Origin: F23-D06 sp045132055
GTDB taxonomy: Bacteria > Bacteroidota > Bacteroidia > Bacteroidales > WCHB1-69
Assembly: GCA_045132055.1 (NCBI GenBank)
Contig: JBGURP010000039.1
Span: 62,001-126,000, forward strand
Length of the DNA: 64,000 nt
Direction of reading: 5' to 3'
The notes below the pieces were generated by a model that was not told the origin of the DNA, searched no databases, and saw only the letters and a program-made list of their open reading frames with translations. The first letter of the stretch is position 1. Each line of letters starts with the position of its first letter. The translations under genes were made by a program, and so were the position numbers. Below are positions 31,832 to 43,100 of the stretch, in pieces.

Positions 31832-33778
31832 ATGAAGAATGGTATTTTAAATAAAATAGTATATATAAATATATTACTTTTGGCCTTCTTTGTTGTCAAT
31901 AGTTATTGTGCTTTTGCACAGAAGAATTCCAAGGCGGTAGCGCTATGCAAGAAGGCTGAGCAGTATGTTAACGAGCACAACTTCGAGAAGGCTATGGCGC
32001 TGTTGAAGCAAGCCGAACAAAAGGACCCGCAATATCCCGACACGTATATCATGATGGGGGATGTGTACAACTTCACGCTGCAGTCCGACTCGGCGGTCAA
32101 GTGTTACAACAAAGCCATCGCATTGTTGGGTGATCCTGACCCCATGCTATATTTCATTGCAGCCAACGAAGGTGCCAAGTGCGCGCAGTATCGTGATGCG
32201 CTCCGGAACTACGAGCTTTTCATGCTGAAAGGTGTGCAATATACAGAAGTGCTTGCGGAAGCCCAGCGTGGAATGGCCAATTGTAGGTTTGGCATCGAGG
32301 CAATGGAGCATCCAGTGAAGTTTCACCCTGAAAATCTTGGTAAAAGCATCAATTCGGAATGGGACGAGTACCTTGCTTCCATCACGGCGGATGATTCCAT
32401 ATTAATATATACGGTAAAGAGGCCCAAGGATCAACATACGGTTTGCGCATTTTGTCTGAACGAAGAGGATTTGTATTTCTCTGCAAAGGACGGTCATGGT
32501 GCGTGGCTGAACCGGGAGCCAATCGGGGCGCCCATCAAGAGTGGCTACAATGAAGGTGCGCAATGCATCTCCCCCGATGGCAATTATCTGCTCTATACCA
32601 TGTGCGATGCCGACTATGGCATGGGCAGTTGCGACTTGTACTGGTCCAAAAGGATTGGCCAGAAGTGGTCAAGGCCGCGTAACTTTGGCGCGCCGGTGAA
32701 CTCATCCGCTTGGGAGAGCCAACCCTCGATGGCTTCGGATGGCCGCACCGTCTATTTTGTCTCTTCGCGTCCCGGTGGCTTCGGAGGCAAGGACATCTGG
32801 AAAACAACCATGACTTCGGAAGGCGCGTTCACCGCTCCGGAGAATCTCGGGCCGGCCATCAACACGCCGGGCGATGATGCCGCACCGTTCATCCATAGTG
32901 ACGGGCGCACGCTGTACTTCGCTTCCAACGGACGAGTGGGCATGGGCGGCTACGACCTCTATTATGCCGTGCTGCAACCCGATGGTTCCTGGACCGAGCC
33001 CCAGAATCTGGGATATCCCATCAACACTCCAGCTGATGAAATCAACATTTTCATCAATGCAAAAGGGACGGTGGCTTATATGGCTTCCGACAAGGATGGC
33101 GGCCAAGGCGGTCTTGACCTGTACAGTTTTGAACTTGACGAGACCTTGCGCCCCAACCCAGTTACCTATATCAAAGGACTTGTCACGGATGCCAAGACTG
33201 GTAATCCGCTGGAGGCAGTGATTGAGATGGTGGACTTGAACACAAAGCAGGTGCTGGCGCACACCACTTCGGATGCGGAGAACGGCGAGTACTTGGCCTG
33301 CATCCAGACAGGTGCCAATGTGTTGCTCAATGTCTCTTGCGCCAACTATCCTTTCTATTCGGAAAACTTCCAATTGGAAAAATCCTATACGGAGATTGCA
33401 CCGTATTTAAAAGACATCCGCCTGCGTCGTGCGGATGTGGGCACCGTGGTGGTGCTGAAGAACATCTTCTTCGATCTTAACCGCAGTGAACTCAAGCCCG
33501 AGTCGCACGTGGAGTTAGACAAGCTGGTTGACTATCTGTCACACAACGATGTGAAGATAGAGATTGGCGGCCACACCGACGACCAGGGCAGTGACGAATA
33601 CAACGACAGACTTTCCCAGAACCGGGCCAAGGCGGTCTATGACTACTTGGTAGGCCGTGGCATATCCGCTGACAGGTTGAGTTATGTGGGTTACGGAAAG
33701 CGCCAGCCCGTAGCGGACAACTCCACAGAGGAGGGTAGGGCCGCCAATCGCCGTACAGAGTTCAGATTCGTCCGCTAA
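31832..33778 (+). CDS. PorE-like T9SS-associated OmpA-family protein (TPR, PD40, CRD, OmpA)
   Basis: 648 residues from the ATG at 31832. A signal peptide (cleavage near AFAQ, residue 30) is followed by TPR-like helices (about 30-155), a WD40/PD40 propeller (about 180-420; SPDGNYLLYTM, SDGRTVYFVSSRPGGFGGKDIW, SDGRTLYFASNGRVGMGGYDLYY), a carboxypeptidase regulatory-like domain (about 430-510) and an OmpA C-terminal domain (about 535-648; FFDLNRSELKPES, GGHTDDQGSDEYN, NRRTEFRFV). This exact order is known from Porphyromonas gingivalis PorE, which ties the T9SS rings to peptidoglycan through its OmpA domain. Unlike PorE, no lipobox Cys is visible. The next gene is a giant T9SS cargo, which supports the link. 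Other Bacteroidota OmpA/PD40 proteins share this architecture, so orthology is likely, not proven. Confidence 0.85.
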   Translation: MKNGILNKIVYINILLLAFFVVNSYCAFAQKNSKAVALCKKAEQYVNEHNFEKAMALLKQAEQKDPQYPDTYIMMGDVYNFTLQSDSAVKCYNKAIALLGDPDPMLYFIAANEGAKCAQYRDALRNYELFMLKGVQYTEVLAEAQRGMANCRFGIEAMEHPVKFHPENLGKSINSEWDEYLASITADDSILIYTVKRPKDQHTVCAFCLNEEDLYFSAKDGHGAWLNREPIGAPIKSGYNEGAQCISPDGNYLLYTMCDADYGMGSCDLYWSKRIGQKWSRPRNFGAPVNSSAWESQPSMASDGRTVYFVSSRPGGFGGKDIWKTTMTSEGAFTAPENLGPAINTPGDDAAPFIHSDGRTLYFASNGRVGMGGYDLYYAVLQPDGSWTEPQNLGYPINTPADEINIFINAKGTVAYMASDKDGGQGGLDLYSFELDETLRPNPVTYIKGLVTDAKTGNPLEAVIEMVDLNTKQVLAHTTSDAENGEYLACIQTGANVLLNVSCANYPFYSENFQLEKSYTEIAPYLKDIRLRRADVGTVVVLKNIFFDLNRSELKPESHVELDKLVDYLSHNDVKIEIGGHTDDQGSDEYNDRLSQNRAKAVYDYLVGRGISADRLSYVGYGKRQPVADNSTEEGRAANRRTEFRFVR

Positions 33779-34130
33779 CCCCCGTCTTTTCTCACTTTTT
33801 TCTAAAAAACAGAAGCTTTATTATAGAGTTTCTGCCAAACTTTTCATTATTCAATTGTTCATAACTTTCGCGGTTATTTTTCTGTAATGGTTTGATATTG
33901 AAACCAATATTAAAAACCGCGGGTGCGGATATTCACCAAAACAGGGGTGTTTTTTGGCCTGTAGATTGAAAAAAAAAACAAAAAAAAAATGCAATAAGAA
34001 TAAGAATGAAAAAAAAATGTATTTTTGCAGGTTGAAAGTTTAGTATAGTGTATTGTACTCTATGAATCTAAAAGCCAATTATATAAGAGAAAAATAGATA
34101 AATAATTAATAACAACAAAAAAAAACAAGT
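33779..34130 (+). other. AT-rich intergenic region upstream of the giant T9SS gene
   Basis: 352 bases with no credible gene. It holds several A tracts, a weak CACC/GGTG hairpin with a following T run near 33934-33957, a TATTTTTG promoter element at 34020 and then a leader of about 100 bases that is A-rich before the start codon. No riboswitch or tRNA was recognised. Confidence 0.6.
34020..34027 (+). promoter_or_regulatory. -7 element TATTTTTG for the giant T9SS gene
   Basis: Exact TAnnTTTG match about 104 bases before the ATG at 34131, preceded by long A tracts that could act as an UP-like element. Confidence 0.55.
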
Positions 34131-37100
34131 ATGAAAAAACTATTATCAATTTGCTTGCTAAGCGTTCTGCTTACGATGATGAGCTTCTTTACAGCTCAAG
34201 CGCAAAGTGGCAATCCTGCATGCTGTTTTTGGGTTGAGAATATGCAGCCGGTGACGGCTCACCATATTGCCAACCTGAATGGTACTGGGGTTGCTCAGGA
34301 CACCAGCGTCGGTAATGACCTTGTCTTGAACAATGTTCTGAACAAGGCTGTTGTTGGTAACACTGACGTTTACACACTTCACTTCCCGCAAGGAGCGAAC
34401 TGTGGTGAGAAAGTGTCCATTGAATGGCTGTTGTATCGCGACGGTCAGCTGGTGAATGGCAATTTGTCAGACTTTGCCGAATTTGCCATCTACACCCGTT
34501 ACGCTCCACTGAATGCCGCTGGTTATTGCCAGAACATTGACTGGCTGGGCGGTGTTGTTGAGAATGGTGACGGTATTTGTGGTTGTAGCGTTGCTTGCAA
34601 TGATAACAATCATTATCCTTGCGACAATGTTGACGGACACAATGACTTCCCGGGTGCTCGTATAGCGAATGCGCTTACTCCTCCGTTCCATGATATGGAT
34701 CATCTTGCTGCTGGTTATACAAATCAGATGTTTACGTATAACTTCAACTACTTCTATCTTCGTTTCCTCGCATCTGCTCAATCTTCTACTCAGATCCGCA
34801 TCAAATGGAGACAAGTTGGTAACTATTCTTTAGTTGTTCGCATCCGTGAACGTATTGGTGGTAATGACCATCCGTTCACAATGGATGGTTCCCAGAACCC
34901 TGATATGAACATTGGCGGTCATATGGCTTGCTGCGGCGATGTGCTGTATCAAGACTCCCTGCATTATCTTGTGACGACCAATCATGAGAAATCCATCTGC
35001 GAAGACAATCCTCCATTCCCTTATGGTCAAGGTCTGGCTTGGGGCCCGAACGACTCCACCTTGTATGACTTCTATCCTGCAGATTCCATCTCTGATCTTT
35101 ACTATGTGCTCTTCGGAACCTATACATGCGACCACTGGGTTGTGGATTCCATCGACACTTTCCAACTTTATGCCCGAATCAACCCTGACATCGTGGCTAA
35201 GGATACCATTCTCTGTCGTGGCGATCACTTCACCGCCGAAGATATGAATAACCTAGTAACTGAAGTTGATCTCGATGCTCCTGGCATCATCGGTCATCAG
35301 ATTGAGTGGTCTCTGAATGGTGAGGCATTCAGCACTGACCCGCTTGATGTGTCTTCAGTTACGGATGTTGCCGGCGTAAATACTTTCTATGTACGCCAGA
35401 GAAACTTCTACTTTGATGCTATGGATAATGACACCATCGGTTGTCCCGGTGACATTGATACCATTACAGTGACGGTGAGAGACCTCTTCCCGCCGGTTCT
35501 CGAAAACGATCATGCACTCATGTTCTGTAACGAAACCCTTGAAGAGAACTCTCCGCTCGCACTTACCGCTCATATTGACACTTTGAGAGATCATTGTGCT
35601 ACTGAGATCAGATGGTACAGCAAGAAAGCACATACCGCCGCTAACCTCTTGGGTGTTGGCGATACTTTGCGTGTTGACCTTACACAAATCAACCCGACCA
35701 ATATCGGTAAGAGTGTTACCTATTATTTATATACGGTTAACACCAACACTGATCCTGTGACTTTCTCCGATTCTGCCGATTACGTAACCATTACGTTCCG
35801 TCAGACTCCTGTTTTCACAGTGGACACCACCACCCAACTTGATTTCGTGGTTTGTCCGGGTAGCGAAGTTAACTTGTTGAGCCAAGTAACTTGCACTGTG
35901 CCTAACTACAACGACTCTCTTCCGACACTGACGTTCGCTTGGTATAAGGACAGCACTTTGCTTTCCAATGACACCAACTATACCCTTAATGCTTCTACCG
36001 TTTGTGGCCATAAAGACACCTTCACGGTGAAGATTACTGCTGTTTCCTGGTCTTATGGATGTACCGCTGAGATGACCCGTACTTATACTGTGCTGGCTCA
36101 AGACACTGTGAACCCGGTTATCGCTTGGGTTGACACAGTTGGTACTTTTGATACGCTGGGCAATCGCCTTGTCACTTTGAGTGGTTGCGATTCCTCTGCA
36201 GTTCCTGCTCCTTATACTGTAGCTCAATTCTTGGCTATGACGTCAGCTACTGATACCGTCGCTACGGCTTCTGCAACTTCCAGAGCTTATGTAGGAACCA
36301 TCATTGATGGTTGTAGCAATGTGGATAGCCTCACCGTTAAGGATGTGGTGACTTCCCAAAATGCTTGTCAAACCGTTGTGACCCGTACTTATGTGGGTGT
36401 GGATGCTTGTGACAACCACTCTAACACCATTACGGAGATCTTTACTATCAATAATGATTACAAACCGGTTATCACGGGTCGTATTGATGTGAATCCTGTA
36501 CGTGATACTGCTTGTACATACGATGTTCCTTCTTACGCTGTATTGCGTAACATTTTTGATACTGATACCAATATCAAGGTTACCTATCAATGTACGAAGT
36601 CTGCTTTCGACACTGTGGTATTCTACATGAACAATACCAATGTGGTCGCTGATGGCAACCTCAATATCTTCGCCGACACTGACTTGGTGACGATTTATGC
36701 TGTTGTTACCGACACTTGCGGCAACCATTCTGTGAAGACTCCTGTTTTCGACATTCACAAACCGGCTGCTATGTACATCGCTCATGGTTCCATCACCCTG
36801 GATACCCTCGAGCTCTGTGCCGATGTTACCACGAATATGCATTTCAATGATGCTTTTGTGATGAATGCAGACAGACCTTATACTTATCAATGGTCTCAGA
36901 TTTCTGTTGTGGGTCAGTCCATTATTACTCCGGATACCAACAATTACCTTGAAGCAGTTGTGGCTCCTGAAGATCAGTTGCTCAACACTTCTTCCCACTT
37001 CATCATGACAGTTACGGATTCTCTTGGTTGTGTTGCTTCTGATACTTCCAATGCTATCCACTTCTATCGTCTGCCTACCGCTGAAATTATCAGTCACCCG

Positions 37101-40100
37101 GGCAACACGGGTAACCCAATCAATGACGGCGACACCCTGTGTCCTAACTATGGCGACTTCTACATGATGGCTGGTCCTCAAAGTGCTTCCAACCTGCCTG
37201 ACTCAGTTCAAAATTATCAGGCTCTTGGTTATCTCTGGACTGGTGCAGTTGATGCTGTTACCCACACGACTAATGTTGACTTCTTCAAGATGTCTTGTGA
37301 AAACTGCGACTCCTTGTACACTGCATATCTCACTGTGACCAACATGAAGAACTGTTCTGCTACTACCTCATTCAATATTTATGGTGTTGTCAGATCTCTT
37401 CCTGTTATCACGGCTATTTCCGAAATTGAAATGCCTCTCTACACTGGCGATCCTACTGCCAAGTGTGTGATTAAGGTCCCGGATTTCGTTTCCACCAACA
37501 GCTATTTCAACCCGCTGACCGTTCAAGACGAGTGTTTCTCTTTGAGTGAGATGATCTTTACTCAGGACGTTAGACCTGACACTTTGATCAACCACGATAC
37601 TACGGTTGTTATCACAATCACTCAAAAACAAACCAACCCGAATGCAACTCCTTGTTGGACTGTTACTCACAACATTCATGTGAAGATGCCGGCTAACACA
37701 ATTCATATTTCCGAAATCAATGCCGCTTCTGTTGGTTGTGAGCCTTGGGCTACAACGCTCACCCCGACCATCGAGAATGCTACGGGTGCAATTACCTACA
37801 ATTGGTCCACTGGCGTTCATACCGAGACTGCTGATGTAGTTTTGGAAGACAGTCTGCATACCTTCACGCTCACTGTTACTGACCTTTCTGGTTGTGCCAA
37901 CAGCATGACGGTTTCTCCGGATGTTTATCGCAAACCTGTTAGCGAAGACTTTGCTTTTGTGAGCACTCCGAACACCTACTGTTCCGATACTGAGTTTGAC
38001 GGTACATTCTACATCAATGTTTTGAATGATTCCACTGCTCATATCAATGGTTTCGTTCTTGACTCTGCAAAATATGGCAATACCAATACTGTTATTGGTA
38101 CTACTTATACTATTAATGATACTGTTCTTAACTTGCGTGATGGTGTTTATTACTTCACCATTACCACTTCTGATAATTGCGAGCGTGGCTTCAACGATAC
38201 CATTCGTAGAGATACCACGGATGCCAATGCTCCGTTCGTTGCTTCTGTTTTGACTCACAACTTCAGATGCGAACAACCTTACGAAGGTTCTGTTGCAGTT
38301 ACTCCGAATGTTGAGAATTATGTTTATAGCATCGAAAGCAACAACCACATTACCGATGGTGAAATCATTACCAGCCACGCTACTGTGATCACCCCGATCA
38401 TGTTCAACTGGTTGTATCAAGACACCTACCGTGTGTATGTTGTTTCTCCTAAGGGATGTCATTTCATCACCAATGATGTTACCGTAAATGATATCAGAGT
38501 TATCCCGCAGGCTCCTACTGTTACTTTCGACACTGCTGATTGTACATTGGATAATGGTGTTATGTACATTGCTAACACCAATCCTACCTTCACCTATTCT
38601 GTGGATGGTGTTCTCAAACCGGGTAACAATGGTACGCTTACCTTCACTAACATCTCTGTGGGTTCTCATCCTATCACAATTCTCTCTTCTGGTAATTGTG
38701 TTGGTATTTTCCCGTTCGAGATGCCTTCCCGTACTGCTGTTCCTTCCCAACCGACTCTGACTATTCACAATAATGAGTACTGTGATTATATGTTCGGTGG
38801 TGTTCATGGTCAGAATGGTTCTGTTACGGTTCCTGCAAACCAGGTTATGGCTGGCTACACCTATACTTTCAATGGTGAAACCGTTACCGGAGTTGCTGGT
38901 ACTGCAGTTGTGTTTGACAGCTTGGCAGACAATACCTATAGCATGACCATTAAGGATGTTCATAGCTGTGGTATTACATTCAATGTTATCGTTCCTCATA
39001 CTCAACATGTTTTCGATACAGTCAAGGCTGTTTATACGAATGGTTCTGATTGTGCACATGCTGACAATAAGGTTCAGATCACCAATCCTAATAATGCTTA
39101 TAACTATTTCTTGGCTCGTTGGGCACAAGATCCTGTTTCTGGTTGGGGATGGTTTATTGATCGTGATAATGACATTTTTACCGCTCCGAATTACACCCTT
39201 GACAGTTTAGTTGATGGTTACTATATGGTTGTTCAAGAGCATAAAGTTTTTGAATGCACCTATGCATTGCCTTATGAGTACCTTCATGTCGTAGCACCTG
39301 TATATCACATTACGGCTACTCATGTTGATGATCAGGATTGTTCTGCTCTTGGTACTGGTACTATTACGATTACCAACCCGGATGCTAACTTCACCTATTC
39401 TTTGAATGGTGTTGACACGACTGTCTTCACTGGTTTGAATGGCAGCAACAGTGGTATTACCTACCAAATCCTTGCTTTCAACAATGTGACAAGTTGTAAC
39501 TATGACACGACTATTACTATTAAGATGAATAGTTACATTCCTTCTATTGACACTGTTGTTTCTACCCCGAACTTCTATTGTACAAATGAGAAGAACGGTA
39601 CAATTACTGTTACTCTTGATAGTGTTGTGGCTGGTACCTACTATTTGTTGGATGCTATGGCAAATGAAATCGATTCTAACACTACTGGTGTTTTCACTGG
39701 TGTTAATTCAGGTGATTATGGAGTCTATTTCGTGTCTGCATATCATTGCGAATCCAATCTCGAATTAATTAATGTGAAAGACAGTGCATTCTTCACTGCT
39801 GAATTCTTGGTTACTCCGAATTACACTTGTGCACCTACTTTGAATGTTCCTGGTACTGGTTGTATCTATGTGATCAATCCTCACAATGTTGCTCCTAACA
39901 ACAATTACACCTACTCTATTTATCAACAAAATTACATTTACAGTAATAGCATTGATAATACAACTTATAAGTGGTGTTCACTTGCTGCTGGCGAGTTCCA
40001 TGTTACGATTGTTGATACCGTTACGGGTTGTTCTGTAGATACTAACTTGATTGTTACGGATTCTACCGTCCATGTGACACTTGATGTTGCTTCTGAAGAC

Positions 40101-43100
40101 AACAGCGTTTGCGTTGGTACTGGCAATGGTTATATTACAGTTACTGCTACTGCCGATAATCTTGACGCAGTGCTCGTGTTCGCAGTCCTTGATGGTACTT
40201 CTATCGATACCGTTTGGAAAGCAAATGGCGACACTGTAATAAACCTCGGTGCTGGCAACTATGAGATTGTCGTTCGCGACAACTACTTCAACTGTCTGCA
40301 TGACACTTGCTCCAATAAGGATGTCACAATTAGCACAGTTAAGAACGTACTGAATATTGATACTACTTTATTTGCTAACAATGCTTGCGATTCTCTCCTG
40401 TGGAATGGTTCTGTTGTGATTAACTCTGTTGAGTATCTCGATGGTACTGCTGTTGATTACACTGCTACTATTACAGACGAAAATGACGCTCCGGTTGATT
40501 ACGCTACTGTCATTACCAATGGTTGGGGTCACTTGAACAATGTTCGTTATAAGATCAATATTCATGACAACACCACGGGTTGCGACACAATTCTTAACAC
40601 GCTTATCCCGGGTAACAACTCTTGTTCCAACAACACTACAATTAGTGTTACCGCTGTCAACAACAATACCAATGCTAGTAATTCTGCAAAAGAATTCTAC
40701 TTCTGTTATAATGTTGAAAATGCTAAGTTGATTGCCAATGCAACCAGTCCTTGCGATGCTGATTTCAATTATACTTGGTCTCGCGAATGTAAGGATACTA
40801 TTGTTCACAATGCTGAATACGATGTTAACACTGCTGCTACGATTTGCTGTAAGTACTACATTACCGCAGTTGGTGTAACTACTGGTTGTTCCAAGACTGA
40901 TACTGTGAATGTATGTGTTGATGAACTTCCTTCTATCCAATTCTACGCAACCGGTGCTAACATTGCATACGTGGGAGCTAATCCTACTGTTACCTTCTCC
41001 AATTGCGAGAACTATGCATATACGTTCGGTATCAACAATCCTGCACCTAAGTTTGATTCTATCAGCTGGACAAACGGTTATGTAGCTACTAATATTGATA
41101 ACTTCAATGTTGACGCTTACAGCCGTCCTATTGGTAAGACTTCCTACTGTGTATGGGTTATGGATAAGAATGGTTGTGCCAACACCTCCGAAGCTAATGT
41201 CATGATCAAGGCTGTTTCTACATTTGCTAAGGATACCTCTTCTTGCGGTTCATTCCACTATGTTTCCCACAGAACTGGTACTGCTTATAATTACACTTAT
41301 ACAATTGGTGGTACAAACGATTACACTGTTATTGATACATTCTATGCTGTTAACGCTTGCGATAGCATTGTGACTTACACTGTTCACGTGAATGCAACTC
41401 CTACGTTGACTGTTCCTACAGCTACTTCCAATTTGCTGAATACGGCTTATTGTCACGGCGCTACTTTGCCTGCAACATTTACTGTAACGACTACAGATGC
41501 TGATTATCAAGGCTTCCGTATGACTGACAAGGATCCAGTTGTATTTGAAAATGACAAGACTTCTTTCTTGACTGATTCTCCGTTTGATCCTGCAAGTCCT
41601 CTGACATTTGCCATGAGCGGTAAGAAAATCTATGCTTACGCTTTTAATGATTGCGATACCATCATCAAACGAATTGGTGTTCTCGTTGTTGACTCTCTGC
41701 CAGTCGTGAGCGGTGTTACTGCTGCTTCTAATCCTATCAATTTCTGTAAAGGTAGTCTTTGCCCTGGTACTGAGCTCGTTGCTTCTACCACTGCTTGGAA
41801 TAATGCAGGTCTCTTAACACCTAAGACTGAGAAATGGCTTGTCTCTGCTAGTCAGACTGATTTCTCTACTGCTACTGAAATTGCTACCTTCACTACTGCT
41901 GACAGCGGTAAGTATGTAACCTTCGCAGCCACCAACCATTGCGGTACTACCTATGCTACCCCGGTTAAGGTTCTTGTTGACAGTGTTGCAGATCCTATTT
42001 TGGCTCTCAATACCACTACATTCTGTGCTGGTGATGCTATCAATTTGTCCAATATTACTATCACTCACACTGCTACTTCAACACCTGAAGATACTATTTA
42101 CTACTATGGTGGTAGTGTATATACCTTAGGTACTGCTTTGGCTAAGACTTCAACACCTCAAGAGTTCTACGCTTCTGTTAAGTATTCTTGCGGTTCTTAT
42201 GTCAATTCCAATAAGGTGAACGTTACAGTTAATGATACAGCTAAATTGGTTGTTCCTACAACGACTGATACGCTTTGTCTGCATGCTACCGCTTATAGTT
42301 TCGATGTGACTACCAATCCTACCAACACAGTTTCAGCAAGTAGTAATCATACTGATACAGCCACAGTTGCTGTTATGGGCAATACTGTTACTGTCACTCC
42401 TGTTGGTGTGGGAACTGTTACGATTACGGTTACCTCTACTGCAGCTGGTTGCGGTTCAAAGAGCAAAGACGTGACGTTTGTTATCGCTGACACTGCTACC
42501 AACTTTGGTACTGTTGCTGACGTTGAGGTATGCGCTGGTAATACTTTGACACTGACTGCTCCTTCTTACAAAGCAAATGGAAAAGTTTACAGTGAAGGTT
42601 GGTTGCTTGGTGGTACGGCATTCAATCCTGCTACTTATCATGTGCAATATCCTGCTGATAGCGGTAAGACTCTCACCTACTTTGTTGAAACCAAATGCGG
42701 TATCGGTCATTCCAATGACGCTATCCTTCATGTGAAAGATACCGCAGACCTTTCCTTAGCACATGCTGTTTATGACACTTTATGTGTTGGTGCTATTGCT
42801 ACCATCAATGATGTTAAGATTCACGCTTCCAATACGCTGACTTACACGGCTTCACCTGCTGGTATGGTTACCCTTACTAAGACTGGCAATGAGAAAGGTT
42901 CTGGAGCTACGATTACTATCACAGTTACTAATTTGATTGGCGACGGCCTTGATACCGTAACGATTACCTCTACTGGTCTCTGTGGTGAGCCTAAGAGCAT
43001 TAGAATACCGTTCGTGGTAAGCGACAAGCGTGTTGTTGCCAATATCTCTACCCCGGCTCCTGTCTGCGAGGGCGAGCCTCTTGTTCTGCCTACTGTTCCT

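Noticed and set aside
37368..39128. Long minus-strand open frame (586 codons) opposite the giant T9SS gene, with several others along it
   Set aside because: They arise from the repetitive T-ending codon bias of the sense gene; the translations are Ile/Arg/Asn/Ser-rich without any domain, signal peptide or promoter.
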